Origin: Lottia gigantea
Lineage: Eukaryota > Mollusca > Gastropoda > Lottiidae
Assembly (NCBI RefSeq): GCF_000327385.1
Contig: NW_008709504.1
Coordinates: 1,186,432-1,250,431 of the forward strand
Reading direction: 5' to 3'
DNA: 64,000 nucleotides
Shown here: positions 10,792 through 20,887 of the stretch, in pieces
Layout of the letters: each line of letters opens with the position of its first letter
How positions within the stretch are numbered: position 1 is the stretch's first letter
Translations under genes and position numbers: made by a program
The notes under the pieces: model-generated
Databases searched by the model: none
What the model was told of the DNA's origin: nothing
What the model saw: only the letters and a program-made list of their open reading frames with translations

Positions 10792-12093
10792 TTGAGCCGC
10801 AAAATTCTCACACCCCTTCAGCATTCAATCTTAGACCGTGGACTTAAGTTTATTCCCACACCAAAGATAGCTAACTTGAATTATCTCCGACCATCCATTG
10901 AACGATTTCAACGAAATCTTAGCTGCACATATTTTTTTCGAAACCACCCCCCACGTGGTGATAGAACAATGTTTATTCCTAAATCCACGTGGACACCGCC
11001 TCAGGTCGCCATCCATTCTGAAATATTGAAAGCGTTTGCTAGTATGAATAGTCAAACAGTGAACCTTTCCATAACACACGAAAAGTCTAATCTCACACGA
11101 GTGGAACGTGAAGCGTTAAACTTACTTAAGAAAGACGATAGCATTGTTATTAAAAAGAGTGACAAAGGTTCATGTTGTGTCATTCTGAATAGGGAGGATT
11201 ACGTTTCAGAAGCAGAGAATCAACTGAATAATCCTAAACATTATGCCATTTTACCGAAACCAATTTTCAAAGAAACTGCTAACATGATTAATAATATTCT
11301 TGCCGATTTAGTCAAAACTAGTTATCTCAAACAGAAACAATATGACTATCTGTCTGCCAAACCTGATTGTCGCGAGAGACATTTGTACACTTTGCCTAAA
11401 ATCTATAAGAATCCAACCAAGGAGTGGTTTATCTCGAATAAAATCCCTAAAGGCCACCCGATTATATCTGACTGTGGTAGTGAGTCATATGCAGTGTCAG
11501 AATACATTGATCATTTCTTACTACCTCTAGCATGCCAACATCGCGCCTACCTTAAAGACACAACCGATTTTGTCAATAAAATAAAAAATCTTCGAGTTCC
11601 CTCTAATGCTATTTTAATTTCTATCGACGTTTCTTCTATGTATACCAATATCGATAACACTACTGGTTTAACGGCAGTTCGTAAAGCTTTTAATAGAAAC
11701 CCAGATCCAAACAGACCCGACGATGCAATTCTACAGCTTTTAGAGATTTGTCTTAGTCGAAACGATTTCACATTTAATGGTAAAACATATTTACAAACTT
11801 CAGGGACAGCAATGGGCAAACGATTCGCCCCTTCGTACGCAAACCTTTTCATGGCAGAGTGGGAACGTGAGGTGTTGCCCCTCTGTCCATTTGACCCACT
11901 TTTTTACGGACGCTTTTTGGATGACATTTTTATGGTTTGGACTTATTCTATCGAACAGTTTTGGGAATTCTTTGAAATTCTCAACAACCACCATCCTTCT
12001 ATCAATCTAAGTCACAAGTTTTACGATTTCATCGAATTTGTACAAGATCTTCTGATTTCAACCAAGCTTGTACGATTGTTTTCTCAAAACTGA
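10792..12093 (+). CDS. Penelope-like reverse transcriptase (copy B)
   Basis: 433 residues from ATG 10792. The N-terminal region contains VIKKSDKGSCCVILNREDY, the PLE-typical block before the RT fingers. Then come LYTLPKIYKNP, GHPIISDCGS, LISIDVSSMYTN (motif A, catalytic Asp), TSGTAMGKRFAPSYANLF (motif B) and RFLDDIF (motif C). After the motif D region the frame departs from copy C owing to an internal deletion near 12004 and ends at 12093. This is the longest RT N-terminus of the three copies. Synthesises cDNA from PLE RNA at a nicked target. Confidence 0.9.
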   Translation: MSRKILTPLQHSILDRGLKFIPTPKIANLNYLRPSIERFQRNLSCTYFFRNHPPRGDRTMFIPKSTWTPPQVAIHSEILKAFASMNSQTVNLSITHEKSNLTRVEREALNLLKKDDSIVIKKSDKGSCCVILNREDYVSEAENQLNNPKHYAILPKPIFKETANMINNILADLVKTSYLKQKQYDYLSAKPDCRERHLYTLPKIYKNPTKEWFISNKIPKGHPIISDCGSESYAVSEYIDHFLLPLACQHRAYLKDTTDFVNKIKNLRVPSNAILISIDVSSMYTNIDNTTGLTAVRKAFNRNPDPNRPDDAILQLLEICLSRNDFTFNGKTYLQTSGTAMGKRFAPSYANLFMAEWEREVLPLCPFDPLFYGRFLDDIFMVWTYSIEQFWEFFEILNNHHPSINLSHKFYDFIEFVQDLLISTKLVRLFSQN

Positions 12094-12212
12094 AAGAGCG
12101 TGGGTACTCTAAACGATTTTTACGAAACATAAAAAATTCCACCTTAGCACAGATAGCAGCTAAAAACAGACTTTATGCCGAAGTACCTCCAGGTTTAAGA
12201 AGTGCTCCATGT

Positions 12213-12821
12213 TTGTCCAGTAGATGCAAAACATGTCCCTTTATATCAGAAACTCATTATTTTGTAAGCAACTCTACGAATAAAAGGTACCCGATCCAGG
12301 AACATCTAACATGTGAACATTCGAATGTAATATATTTAATTTCATGCAAGAAATGCCCCAAACAATATGTAGGAGAAACTAAGAATAATTTACGAACTCG
12401 CTTTAATGCACATAGGTCAGACATCAAATTAAAGAAAGACAAGCCTGTTTCTAATCATTTCAACCTCGACGACCATTCAATAGACGATCTCACCCTAATC
12501 CCAATTGAGCGTACAGAAATTGACTTGCCCGAAGATGAAACTACCAAATTCCGTCAATCTAGGGAGGCCCATTGGATTGAGACATTGAATACAGCAAGAC
12601 CTATAGGACTAAATATTCATCATAATGTAGGCATAGCACCCTTTGTTGTCCCGTTTAATACAACCAGCAATCGAGCAAGCAAGATAGTTCATGCCCACTA
12701 TAAAAAATTTCAAGAGAAATTCCCCCATGTCTATAAGCAGAAAATGATAGTTGCATATTCAAAAAATAAGAACTTAAATGATAATATTGTTCATAGTAAA
12801 CTAAAAACAATCAGTACATAA
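12213..12821 (+). CDS. PLE GIY-YIG endonuclease segment (copy B)
   Basis: 202 residues from the first Met after the deletion. The Cys cluster (RCKTC) and VIYLISCKKC...YVGETKNNLRTRF...HR show the GIY-YIG fold with its Tyr, Gly, Arg and His positions. The C-terminus matches copies A and C. In an intact element this is the C-terminal domain of the RT protein, not a separate gene. Confidence 0.85.
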   Translation: MSSRCKTCPFISETHYFVSNSTNKRYPIQEHLTCEHSNVIYLISCKKCPKQYVGETKNNLRTRFNAHRSDIKLKKDKPVSNHFNLDDHSIDDLTLIPIERTEIDLPEDETTKFRQSREAHWIETLNTARPIGLNIHHNVGIAPFVVPFNTTSNRASKIVHAHYKKFQEKFPHVYKQKMIVAYSKNKNLNDNIVHSKLKTIST

Positions 12822-12837
12822 CAGATACTATACTTCT

Positions 12838-12854
12838 CGCCCATCGGGCGAGTT
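12838..12854 (+). other. Conserved 3'-tail hairpin of the PLE
   Basis: CTCGCCCATCGGGCGAG, a 7-bp stem with a 3-nt loop, just after the endonuclease stop codon. It is also in copy A (8868-8884) and in copies C and D on the minus strand. In copy C one stem base differs but still allows a G-U pair. Confidence 0.6.
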
Positions 12855-13039
12855 ATTTTTTCTAATTTCAGATCAGAATAAGAACAGAAGAAAACCCAAT
12901 ATCAAGACCCTTAATCCTAATTTCTAAATAAAGTGTCTGCTCCACCCTAGGCCTGTACATTTGGGAGAATCAAACCCTCCCTTCCCCGAAAACCAAATAC
13001 AACAAACAATTAAATCACACAGCTCTAATCAAGGGCAAA

Positions 13040-14030
13040 AAACAACTTTTAACGCGTTTTTCGTAAGTTAATGGCATTAACTCAAAAACATTTCATCGAA
13101 AATGCGTCAAGTTAGAACCTGTCCGAGATCTTATCAATTTCAATGATCACACCAAGTTTCATCAGAATCGGTTGAAGACTGTAGCTTCTATTGTGCCCAC
13201 GAACAAATTTTGACGCGTTTTTACGAAGGTAAGGGCAATAACTCGAAAACCGTTCATCAAAATTGCATCAAGTTAGAACTTGTCCGAGATCTTGTCAACT
13301 CCAATGATCACCACAAGTTTCTTCAGAATCGGTTGAAAACTGTAGCTTCAATCCTGCTCACAAACTATTTTTAACAAATGTTGACGTGTTTTTACAAAGT
13401 CAAGGGCAATAACTCAAAAACCGTTCATCGAAAATGTGTCAAGTTAGAACTTGTCCGAGATCTTATCAATTCCAATGATCACACCAAGTTTCATCAGAAT
13501 CGGTTGAAAACTGTAGCTTCAAACCTGCTCACGAACTATTTTTAACAAATTTCGACGCGTTTCAACAAAGTCAAGGGCAATAATTCAAAAACCGTTCATC
13601 GAAATGTCCGAGATCTTAACAATTCCAATGATCACACCAAGTTTCATCAGAATCGGTTGAAAACTGTAGCTTCAATCCTGCTCACGAACTATTTTTGACA
13701 AATTTCGACGCGTTTTAACAAAGTCAAGGGCAATAACTCAATAACCATTCATCGAAAATGCGTCAAGTTAGAACTTGTCCGAGATCTTATGAATTCCAAT
13801 GATCACACCAAGTTTCATCAGAATCGGATGAAAACTGTAGCTTCAATCCTTCTCACGAACAATTTCAAATTAACAAATTTCAAGGCGTGCTAAGTCAAGG
13901 GCAATATCTCACAAACCGTTCATCGAAAATATGTCAAATTCGAACTTGACCGAGATCTTATCGATCTAAAGCATCACACCAAGTTTTATCAAAATCAGAT
14001 AAAAACTGTAGTCTCTATAGTGCTTACAAG
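13040..14030 (-). repeat. Core tandem repeats of H1 (~165 bp units)
   Basis: Recurrent blocks GGCAATAACTCAAAAACC, GTCCGAGATCTTATCAATT and CATCAGAATCGGTTGAAAAC at roughly 160-175 bp spacing. The same core forms the arrays at 35922-36780, 41980-42640, 44570-46330 and 58900-62220. Confidence 0.85.
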
Positions 14031-14139
14031 AAATGTTGACGAACGGACCGACGGACGGACGGACCAACGGACAGGGGCTACGACAATATACGACCACATA
14101 TTCATGTGGGCGTATAAAAAGGACAGTTTAATTCTCGCA

Positions 14140-14656
14140 CGACCACATTCAAGGGGTATTACTCTAACACTTGGATGATAGACAAAAGTGTGACTGGATA
14201 ATCTGGACACTATGGCGCAGTAAATGAAGAATTTTTTTTTAAAAAACCGAAAATGAAAGTAAAAGTAAAATGATTTTAAAAACAAAACGAAAGTGAAAGT
14301 AAAATAAAAAGTGAAATGAAAGTAAAAGTAAAATTATTTTGAAAACAAAACGAAAGTGAAATAAAAAGTAAAATGATTTTAAAAACAAAACGAAAGTAAA
14401 ATAAAAAGTAAAACGAAATGAAAGTAAAATGAATTTAAAAACAAAATGAAAGTAAAATAAAAAACAAAATGAAAGTAAAACGAATTTAAAAACAAAATGA
14501 AAGTAAAACGAATTTAAAAACAAAATGAAAGTAAAATAAAAAACGAAATGAATTTAAAAACAAAATGAAAGTGAAATAAAAATGAATTCAAATTCAAAAG
14601 AAAGGTATTTTCATAAATAAAATAATAAAACAGCTATGGCGCTCATGGGCCACCAT
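14140..14656. repeat. Right terminal inverted repeat of the 8.1-kb element
   Basis: Inverse of 6511-7025, including the purine-rich AAAGTAAAATGA tract (about 14225-14590) and the outer GGGCCACCAT end. Confidence 0.8.
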
Positions 14657-14742
14657 ACATCTCTATCCTCTTGGGCTATTGATACCATCAAGAAGGCCTT
14701 TTCAATGTCACCTGTTAAAAGCAATTTTATTCACTCTGAATC
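14657..14742 (-). pseudogene. BEL/Pao RT, central piece (fossil)
   Basis: The minus strand reads LTGDIEKAFLMVSI followed by EDRD, the RT motif A region. It is stranded between the two nested TIR elements. 14657-14664 is the right copy of the 8-bp duplication and 14734-14742 (CTCTGAATC) is the left copy of the 9-bp duplication of the next element. Confidence 0.85.
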
Positions 14743-15649
14743 GGCAGTGGCTATTTAACACTGGCGTGGTAAGCGTGGTAATAAGACAGAAGTACCCCTA
14801 CAGCTATTTACCACGGCGTGGTAACTTGTTAAATAAGGACAATGTCACCATGTTAGTTTATGGAGACAAAACGTGGTAATTAAATTTTACCACTGTTTTT
14901 TTTTATATGGTGGATTTCATCCCATTTTTTTTTTACATTTTAAAAAATCACACTTGTTAGGTTTAAAAAAATATAAATATTGTGAACATTTCACATTGTT
15001 AACACACTAAAATAAGCATTTTAATATCTCTAGCGAAGAAAAATATCCGCCATATTTAATATCGGTGACTATGGTTTTCGGGCATTTTGGACGCTAAATT
15101 TCAGTCTGAAAATTTCTTCAATCGCTATGTGATGTGAACCATAAGGAATGCGTGTTTATGATCATACTTCGGTATTGCGTGCATTTCCAGCTGTCTATTA
15201 GTCTGCAATTCGTCTATATATACATTTTAAAGCTATGCTTTTGACAGACTTTTATTGAATTTTTAATTTCCAAGTTATAATACTGTATATTCCTGGTTCC
15301 CAGGCTATTGTAGGAGAAGAATCATAGAGTTTCAGGATTTCTGGTGCCCCTCAACACGACGAACCTAAGGGAACCTCGACACTTTAGTCATCAAAACTAA
15401 AGATAGAAATAGACTCAATGCGGCTGATGATATGCGTAGGATTTGTAGACAACTGTTCTAAACAACAAAGTCTTCCTACTGAGCATCTAATTGCTTTCTT
15501 GATTAGTATTGTGTCATAGAAGTGATTATTATGAATGAAAAATCTATAAAATTATAAATTTAAAATGTGTTGATTGTTATGAGGCATTGCTCTTGCCTTT
15601 CGAAATGCGTTCAGTCTGTAGCTTATAAATACTCGAGCCCTATGAAAAT

Positions 15650-17105
15650 ACTGTTTAACAGAAGTATGAGGTCGGGTTTAACTGTAGTATGTAGTAGAGG
15701 TAGGAAATGATGCAGATATTGATAGTGATTGATTGAAGTATGTAGTTAAGGTCAGTAATAATACAGATATTAATAGTGTTTCACTGTAGTATGTAGTGGA
15801 GGTCAGTAATGATACATATATTGATACTGTTTGACTGTAGTATGTAGTTACGGTCAGTAATAATTCAGGTATTGACTGTGTTTAACTGTAGTATGTAGTC
15901 AAGGCCAGTAATGATACAGATATTGATAGTGTTTGACTGTAGTTTGTAGTAGAGGTCAGTAATGGTACAGATATTGATAGTGTTTAACTGTAGTATGTAG
16001 TCAAGGTCAGTAATAATTCAGGTATTGACTGTGTTTAACTGTAGTATGTAGTCAAGGTCAGTAATGATACAGATATTGATAGTGTTTGACTGTAGTATGT
16101 AGTAGAGATCAGTAATGGTACAGATGTTGATAGTGTTTGACTGTAGTATGTAGTCAAGGTCAGTAATGATACAGATATCGATAGTTTTTTTTACTGTAGT
16201 TTGAAGTAGAGGTCAGTAACGGTACAGATATTGATAGTGTTTGACTGTAGTTTGTAGTAGAGGTCAGTAACGGTACGGGTATTGGCTGTGTTTAACTGTA
16301 GTATGTTGTCAAGGTCGGTAATGATACAGATATTGACTGTGTTTGACTGTAGTTTTGTAGTAGAGGTCAGTAATGGAACAGATATTGATTGTGTTTGACT
16401 GTAGTATGTAGTCACTGTCAGTAATAATTCAGGTATTGACTGTGTTTGACTGTAGTTTGTAGTAGAGATCAGTAATGATAAAGATATTGATAGTGTTTGA
16501 CTGTAGTTTGTAGTAGAGGTCAGTAATGGAACAGATATTGATAGTGTTTGACTGTAGTATGTAGTAAAGGTCAGTAATGATACAGATATTGACTGTAGTT
16601 TGTAGTAGAGGTCAGTAACGGTACAGATATTGATAATGTTTGACTGCAGTATGTAGTGGAGGTCAGACTACATGCTACAGTCAGACACTACCAATATCAT
16701 TACTGTATCATTACTGACCTGACTGACTACATACTACAGTCATACACTATCAATATCTGTATCATTACTAAACTATACTACATTCAAACACTATCAATAT
16801 ATATATCATTACTGACCTCGACTACATACTACAGTCAGACACTACCACTATCCGTATCATTAATGACCTCTACTACTTACTACAGTCAAACACTATGAAT
16901 ATCTGTTCCATTACTGAACTATACTACAGTCAAACACTAATAATATATGTATCATTACTGACCTCGACTACATACTACATTCAAACACTATCAATATATG
17001 TTCCATTACTAAACTATACTATAGTCAAACACTATCAATATCTGTATCACTACTGACCTTGACTACATACTACAATCAAACACTGCCAATATCTGTACCG
17101 TTACT
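15650..17105. repeat. Inverted pair of minisatellite arrays
   Basis: From about 15650 to 16665, ~50-60-bp units contain TTTGACTGTAGTATGTAGT and GTCAGTAATGATACAGATAT. At about 16668 the orientation flips, and the reverse-complement units (ACTACATACTACAGTCAAAC, GATACTG/CATTACTGACC) continue to about 17105. The transcript or single strand could fold into a long hairpin. Confidence 0.85.
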
Positions 17106-17905
17106 GCAGACATCTTCTGTATACTAGTTTCAAACACGGATAATTCACAAGTGAGTTTGAAGGCTCAAATTTTGACTGTGACCTGTGGACACTATTACCC
17201 ATTGGCTTAGCTAAAACAAAAACGTTTCTGAGACTTAAGTATGATTGGTCAAAAAATTGGCGTAACTGTCCAATTTAAAAAATTATTTGTCCTGGTCGCA
17301 AAAAAATTGTTTCATGCTGCATGAATCGAGTTGAAAAGTGAGCCATGTTTCCACTTTCTTGAGAAATGAAATGATTGGAGTTTTACGTCCTACTTTTCTG
17401 CACCATTCCACTTTCTTGACGTTTTTACAATTTTCACATAATTCATTTGTTTGTTTCGAAGTTCATACTTCGGATACTAAGAAAAATAAAAACAACATTG
17501 TGTTGGTGAAGGCAAGTTTCTGGACGACAAATTGGAAGAGGTTTGAATGAAAGACAAACAAGTCAGTTTTTTAGTCACATGATAGCGGACGGGTTCTTTT
17601 TAAATTTATAAGTGACCAAGTTTGACTATTAAACACATATTTAATCATTTTGTCTAAATTTTGTGGATCATGGATTATTGTGTCACAAAATATTGTGGAG
17701 CCAGGGCGAACGAACAAGGGGCAAACACGAAAAATACCGAAAATGTATCGGGGCGAACGCGTTTAACAGTATTGAGCTAAATATAAAATTTTAACTTCAT
17801 GACCTAGGTCTGCGCTTTTATGGGATTTTTATTCTCATATCACCCTAATATCCATAGGATACAACATTACAATTTTTGTGGAAATATACATTAGGTCTAC
17901 TTACT

Positions 17906-17988
17906 CAGTGGCGTAGCTAGGATTTCATTGACGGGAGTGGGGGAAACTTTACCCTATTTTTTTCGAGTACCCCCTAAATACGCCACTG
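17906..17988. mobile_element. 83-bp hAT-like MITE
   Basis: Starts CAGTGGCGTA and ends TACGCCACTG, flanked by TACTTACT on the left and TAGTTACT on the right (8 bp, one mismatch). End motif and duplication length fit the hAT superfamily. The family of its source transposon is not visible here. Confidence 0.65.
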
Positions 17989-18385
17989 TAGTTACTTGTA
18001 AAAATGTAGTAATATTAGGAGACACATTGCATAAAATGTAGGAATTTATTTTCAAAACTTATTCTCACACAAAATACTCTTACGATCGTTTGGGGAAGTT
18101 TAGTTCTCAAATGATTTTGAAAAGATATACTTGTAATAAGCCTGCTTTCCACTTCATTAACAAGGTTAAAAGTAAATTTTGACTAATTTGTAATTAATAT
18201 CTATTACCGAAAGAACAAATGAATGTACAACAAACACGACATTTATTTTTCAAAAAGGGAATTTTTGATTAAAATGATGAATATTTGATTGCAGAATCGT
18301 TTTTTTTTTTAAATATTTAGGTAGTTTTAAGCAATTTTTTCCGAAAAGAATATCAAATCATGACTAAATTTATTTACCACGCCGT

Positions 18386-18830
18386 GGTAAATAGCTGTAA
18401 GGGTACTTATGGCTATTTACCACGCTTACCACACCAGTGGTAAATAGCCACTGCCCTCTGAATCGCAGAAGAATATCAAGAATATTATAGGTTAATGGAG
18501 GTCCAATGAGTAAACAGTCATTAAGTGAAGGACCTTGATCTTTTGCTGACGCGTCATAAACTATGCGAAGTTTTGTTGTGTCCTTATCAGCCCGAATGAC
18601 ACCATGAGGTAAATAGCTGTAAGGATACTTATGGCTATTTACCACGCTTACCACACCAGTGGTAAATAGCCACTGCCCTCTGAATCGCAGAAGAATATCA
18701 AGAATATTATAGGTTAATGGAGGTCCAATGAGTAAACAGTCATTAAGTGAAGGACCTTGATCTTTTGCTGACGCGTCATAAACTATGTGAAGTTTTGTTG
18801 TGTCCTTATCAGCCCGAATGACACCACGAT
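18386..18830. repeat. 222-bp tandem duplication spanning transposon end and BEL RT
   Basis: 18386-18607 and 18608-18829 are nearly identical. Each contains the last ~70 bp of the 3.7-kb element plus the adjoining BEL RT segment. The duplication therefore happened after that element inserted. A short shared stretch around GAGGTA(A/G)ATAG at the joint suggests microhomology. Confidence 0.85.
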
Positions 18831-19186
18831 GAGGTAGATAATTCTCATTTTCATCTACTAATTCTAAGATACTGCTTTCCAGCTGATTTTCTATGACTTG
18901 GTTGTAATACTTCGGGTTCTCCCTGCAACCTTTTCATTAGATTATTAAAACGTTTAAGGCCGGTGCTGTAGTTGTCAGGAAGAAAAGGGTGAGGAATCTT
19001 CCAGGGCAACTTGACTTCATATCTTCCTTCTTTAAAACAGATGGAATCACTGAGATCTTCATAGATTGACAGTGGCTTAATACCCAATGATTTTAAGTCC
19101 CAAAACTTATGGAGGCAATTTTCAAGTTCAGAATTTTGGATTATAGGATTAACCTCCTCACTTAATTTGGTTTCACACTTCAACAC
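18456..19186 (-). pseudogene. BEL/Pao RT N-terminal region (fossil)
   Basis: Minus-strand text includes HKFWDLKSLGI, LPWKIPHPFLPDNY and LKRLNNLMKRL-like stretches (18851-19186). RADKDTTKLRIVYDAS and GPSLNDCLLIGPPLT follow (18456-18840), the standard BEL N-terminal RT signatures. Part of it is present twice because of the 222-bp duplication. Confidence 0.85.
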
Positions 19187-19314
19187 ATGGGTTGTGATTA
19201 AGTTTGTATTTTGATGTGGATCTATATCTGCCGTATGTAAAGGGCCTGAGAGTACCCAACCTGACTTGGTACATATTGCTGAAGGTCCATTCTCCCCTCG
19301 TATTATACCCCCAG

Positions 19315-20016
19315 TTATTGGACTCCAATATTGATCTGGAGCATGTCTATCTCTACACCAGATTCCATATTTGAACTATCTGCAAACTCAAATTCTGAGA
19401 GGTGTGGAAAATATCTCTTAGCTTGAGATATGGGTTGAGATGTCAAGGGGTCACAGATCAAGGGGACGACAAAGGCACTTAATTGAATGTCACCACAAGA
19501 GCAGTGCATATTAACATAAACAACATCTACAGTTTTGGTTGACTCTTCTGTGGATCCAAATGTTTTAATTATAATGTCTTTCTGGTCAACTGTGGGTAGT
19601 TGGAGGAATTCTCGAAATCTAGTCGAAAGATAGGTTCTTTGACTCCCACAATCCAAAATAAGTCTAATTTTAACCTTCTTATAACTCTGATTTGGAGAAA
19701 ATACAACACTTTCAGCGGTCTGAAGTAAAACAGGTGTTGTTGATTCCACATACAGCACAGTTGCACCATTTTTTGATGGATCTTGAGATAGTTTATTTTG
19801 AGCCGATTGATAATTTTGGTTGTCTCCACTTAATTGATTATTGTTCTGAGATTCTTGGTTTAATCGATTATGGGCTTGTTGAATATGTTGATTGGAATAA
19901 GGATACTGTTGATTACCATTCCATGACTGTGTGTTATATGTGATGTCTACCACTACACCTATAGCAAGTCTTGGCTTCACAGTTTCTACCAAAATGGTCC
20001 TTTGTAAGACAAACAA
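19315..20016 (-). pseudogene. BEL/Pao aspartic protease region (fossil)
   Basis: 233-residue open segment. A Gln/Asn-rich linker is followed by LILDCGSQRTYLS, the BEL protease active-site block (D-[CS]-G), then the family-typical TFGS and CD...QPISQAKRYFPHL stretches. It lies between gag and RT as expected. Confidence 0.85.
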
Positions 20017-20223
20017 AGCATTTTCTTAATTTTCTCAGGACATCTTTTCTAGCTTCAATGTTAGTAACATTCATACAGGAATTTGAAACATGTGGTTGTC
20101 GACAATAAGTACAAATCTTTTGCAGAGGATTTCAATAGCTTTATGATAAATTTCTGATGTTAAGGACAGACCATTAATGGCTAGAGCAGCATCATCTTTC
20201 AATAAACTGTTTAGGTAATTGAA

Positions 20224-20757
20224 TTAATCAATGTCTGGTAAATGAGGATGTTTATGGATTGTGGCTTCAAATGAATCACAGAAGGATGACCATTGATCTA
20301 ATTTACCATCAAATTCCTTCATGGTGAGTTTAGGTAGTTTAAGGTGTGATGTAGTTCTGGATCTGGGCCTATTAGTTTCAGCAGCAGGTGAATTGCTCCT
20401 TGAATTGGAATGATTATCATATGTGGTGTGAACCTGGCTTGTATCATGATGATTGTGTTGTGTTTGTTGAGTATTTTGGGTTGAAATAGTTAATTTAGCT
20501 ATGGACATTTTAATATTGGCAATGGATGTGCGAATTAATTCTGAATACTCATCTGCTTGTCCAATTTCGTCCTCTATTTCATCTTCGTTGACGAGGGCAA
20601 GCAGATCATTATTAATGTCACGGAGGATAACTTCTTTTTCTTGAAGGGTTGATACTGGTATTTTGGGATATTCGTCCGCCATGGATATAAGGCGCTTCAC
20701 TGAAGTTCTATGTCCACCTTTAACTCGTTTTTTACGGCTTATTTCTTCTTTTGACAT
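20224..20757 (-). pseudogene. BEL/Pao gag, N-terminal part (fossil)
   Basis: 177 residues from MSKEEISRKK. Basic start, a helical/acidic middle, then LKLPKLTMKEFDGKLDQW, the conserved 'LPK...F.G....W..F' gag block of BEL elements. The CCHC part lies further along the minus strand at 20017-20223 and is poorly preserved. The plus-strand element's gag at 24935 is a distant relative. Confidence 0.85.
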
Positions 20758-20867
20758 GATTAAAATGTTCAGAAAACTTACAAATGTTCACTGAAGTGCA
20801 GTGAGGGCTTTTTACCGCCAAAAATGTCAGAATTTTCACACACCTTTATGATTAACTTTTCCGATAA

Positions 20868-20887
20868 ATCCCGTCTCACTCGGACCA
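20868..20887 (-). promoter_or_regulatory. Primer binding site of the BEL/Pao element
   Basis: TGGTCCGAGTGAGACGGGAT directly follows the LTR on the minus strand. It has the form of a tRNA 3'-end complement (TGG first). The tRNA was not identified. Confidence 0.65.

Larger units (their letters stand above)
9489..12988 (+). mobile_element. Penelope-like element copy B with upstream ORFs
   Basis: Order after the gap: a short ORF (to 9743), an SGNH-hydrolase ORF (9809-10738), the RT ORF (10792-12093), the GIY-YIG part (12213-12821), and a 3' tail with a CTCGCCC/GGGCGAG hairpin ending at CTTCCCCG (12988). The same 3' end is seen in copies C (22674) and D (62230). The RT-to-endonuclease linker carries a deletion relative to copy C, so this copy is not intact. 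Confidence 0.85.
7599..14120 (-). mobile_element. HINE/pearl-type repeat H1, interrupted by PLEs
   Basis: Reads on the minus strand from a 5' hairpin end (ACGCCCACAT...ATGTGGTCGT, about 14085-14120) through ~5-6 core units of about 165 bp (13040-14030). It continues to the conserved 3' segment with the CACAGCTCTAATCAAGG and CCCACTGGCAGCTGTCAG blocks and the terminal hairpin AGCTTGC (7599-7640). Compared with an uninterrupted copy (60545-60790), about 68 bp of its 3' segment are missing where the PLE pair is inserted. No ORF; non-autonomous. Confidence 0.75.
6511..14656. mobile_element. 8.1-kb TIR DNA transposon, non-autonomous, nested in BEL RT
   Basis: Begins ATGGTGGCCCATGAGCGCC and ends in its exact reverse complement, flanked by an 8-bp duplication. 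Inverted similarity extends about 0.5 kb inward on each side (to about 7025 and 14140), including a long A/T-rich CATTTTACTTT-type tract and a CAGATTATCCAGTCACAC segment. Minus the HINE-type insertion at 7599-14120, the element is only about 1.6 kb. It has one short ORF and no recognisable transposase. Eight-base duplications fit hAT, P, Mutator-like or Zisupton/KDZ transposases; I cannot choose among them. Confidence 0.8.
14743..18455. mobile_element. 3.7-kb TIR DNA transposon, non-autonomous, nested in BEL RT
   Basis: Ends are GGCAGTGGCTATTTA and its complement TAAATAGCCACTGCC. Inverted similarity runs ~85 bp (14743-14828 against 18372-18455). The flanking duplication is CTCTGAATC at 14734-14742 and 18456-18464. 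A 9-bp duplication fits Mutator-like transposases best, though the CAGTGGC motif is hAT-like. No transposase ORF was found. Interior: unique AT-rich DNA, an inverted minisatellite (15650-17105), more unique DNA and a small MITE. Confidence 0.75.

Noticed and set aside
6511-14656. Possible Polinton because of long terminal inverted repeats and ~8 kb length
   Set aside because: The target duplication is 8 bp, not 6. No polymerase, integrase, protease, ATPase or capsid coding region is present; most of the length is a later HINE-type and PLE insertion.
15650-17105. CRISPR-like spacing of repeats
   Set aside because: Units are contiguous and degenerate without unique spacers, and the context is a eukaryotic genome.
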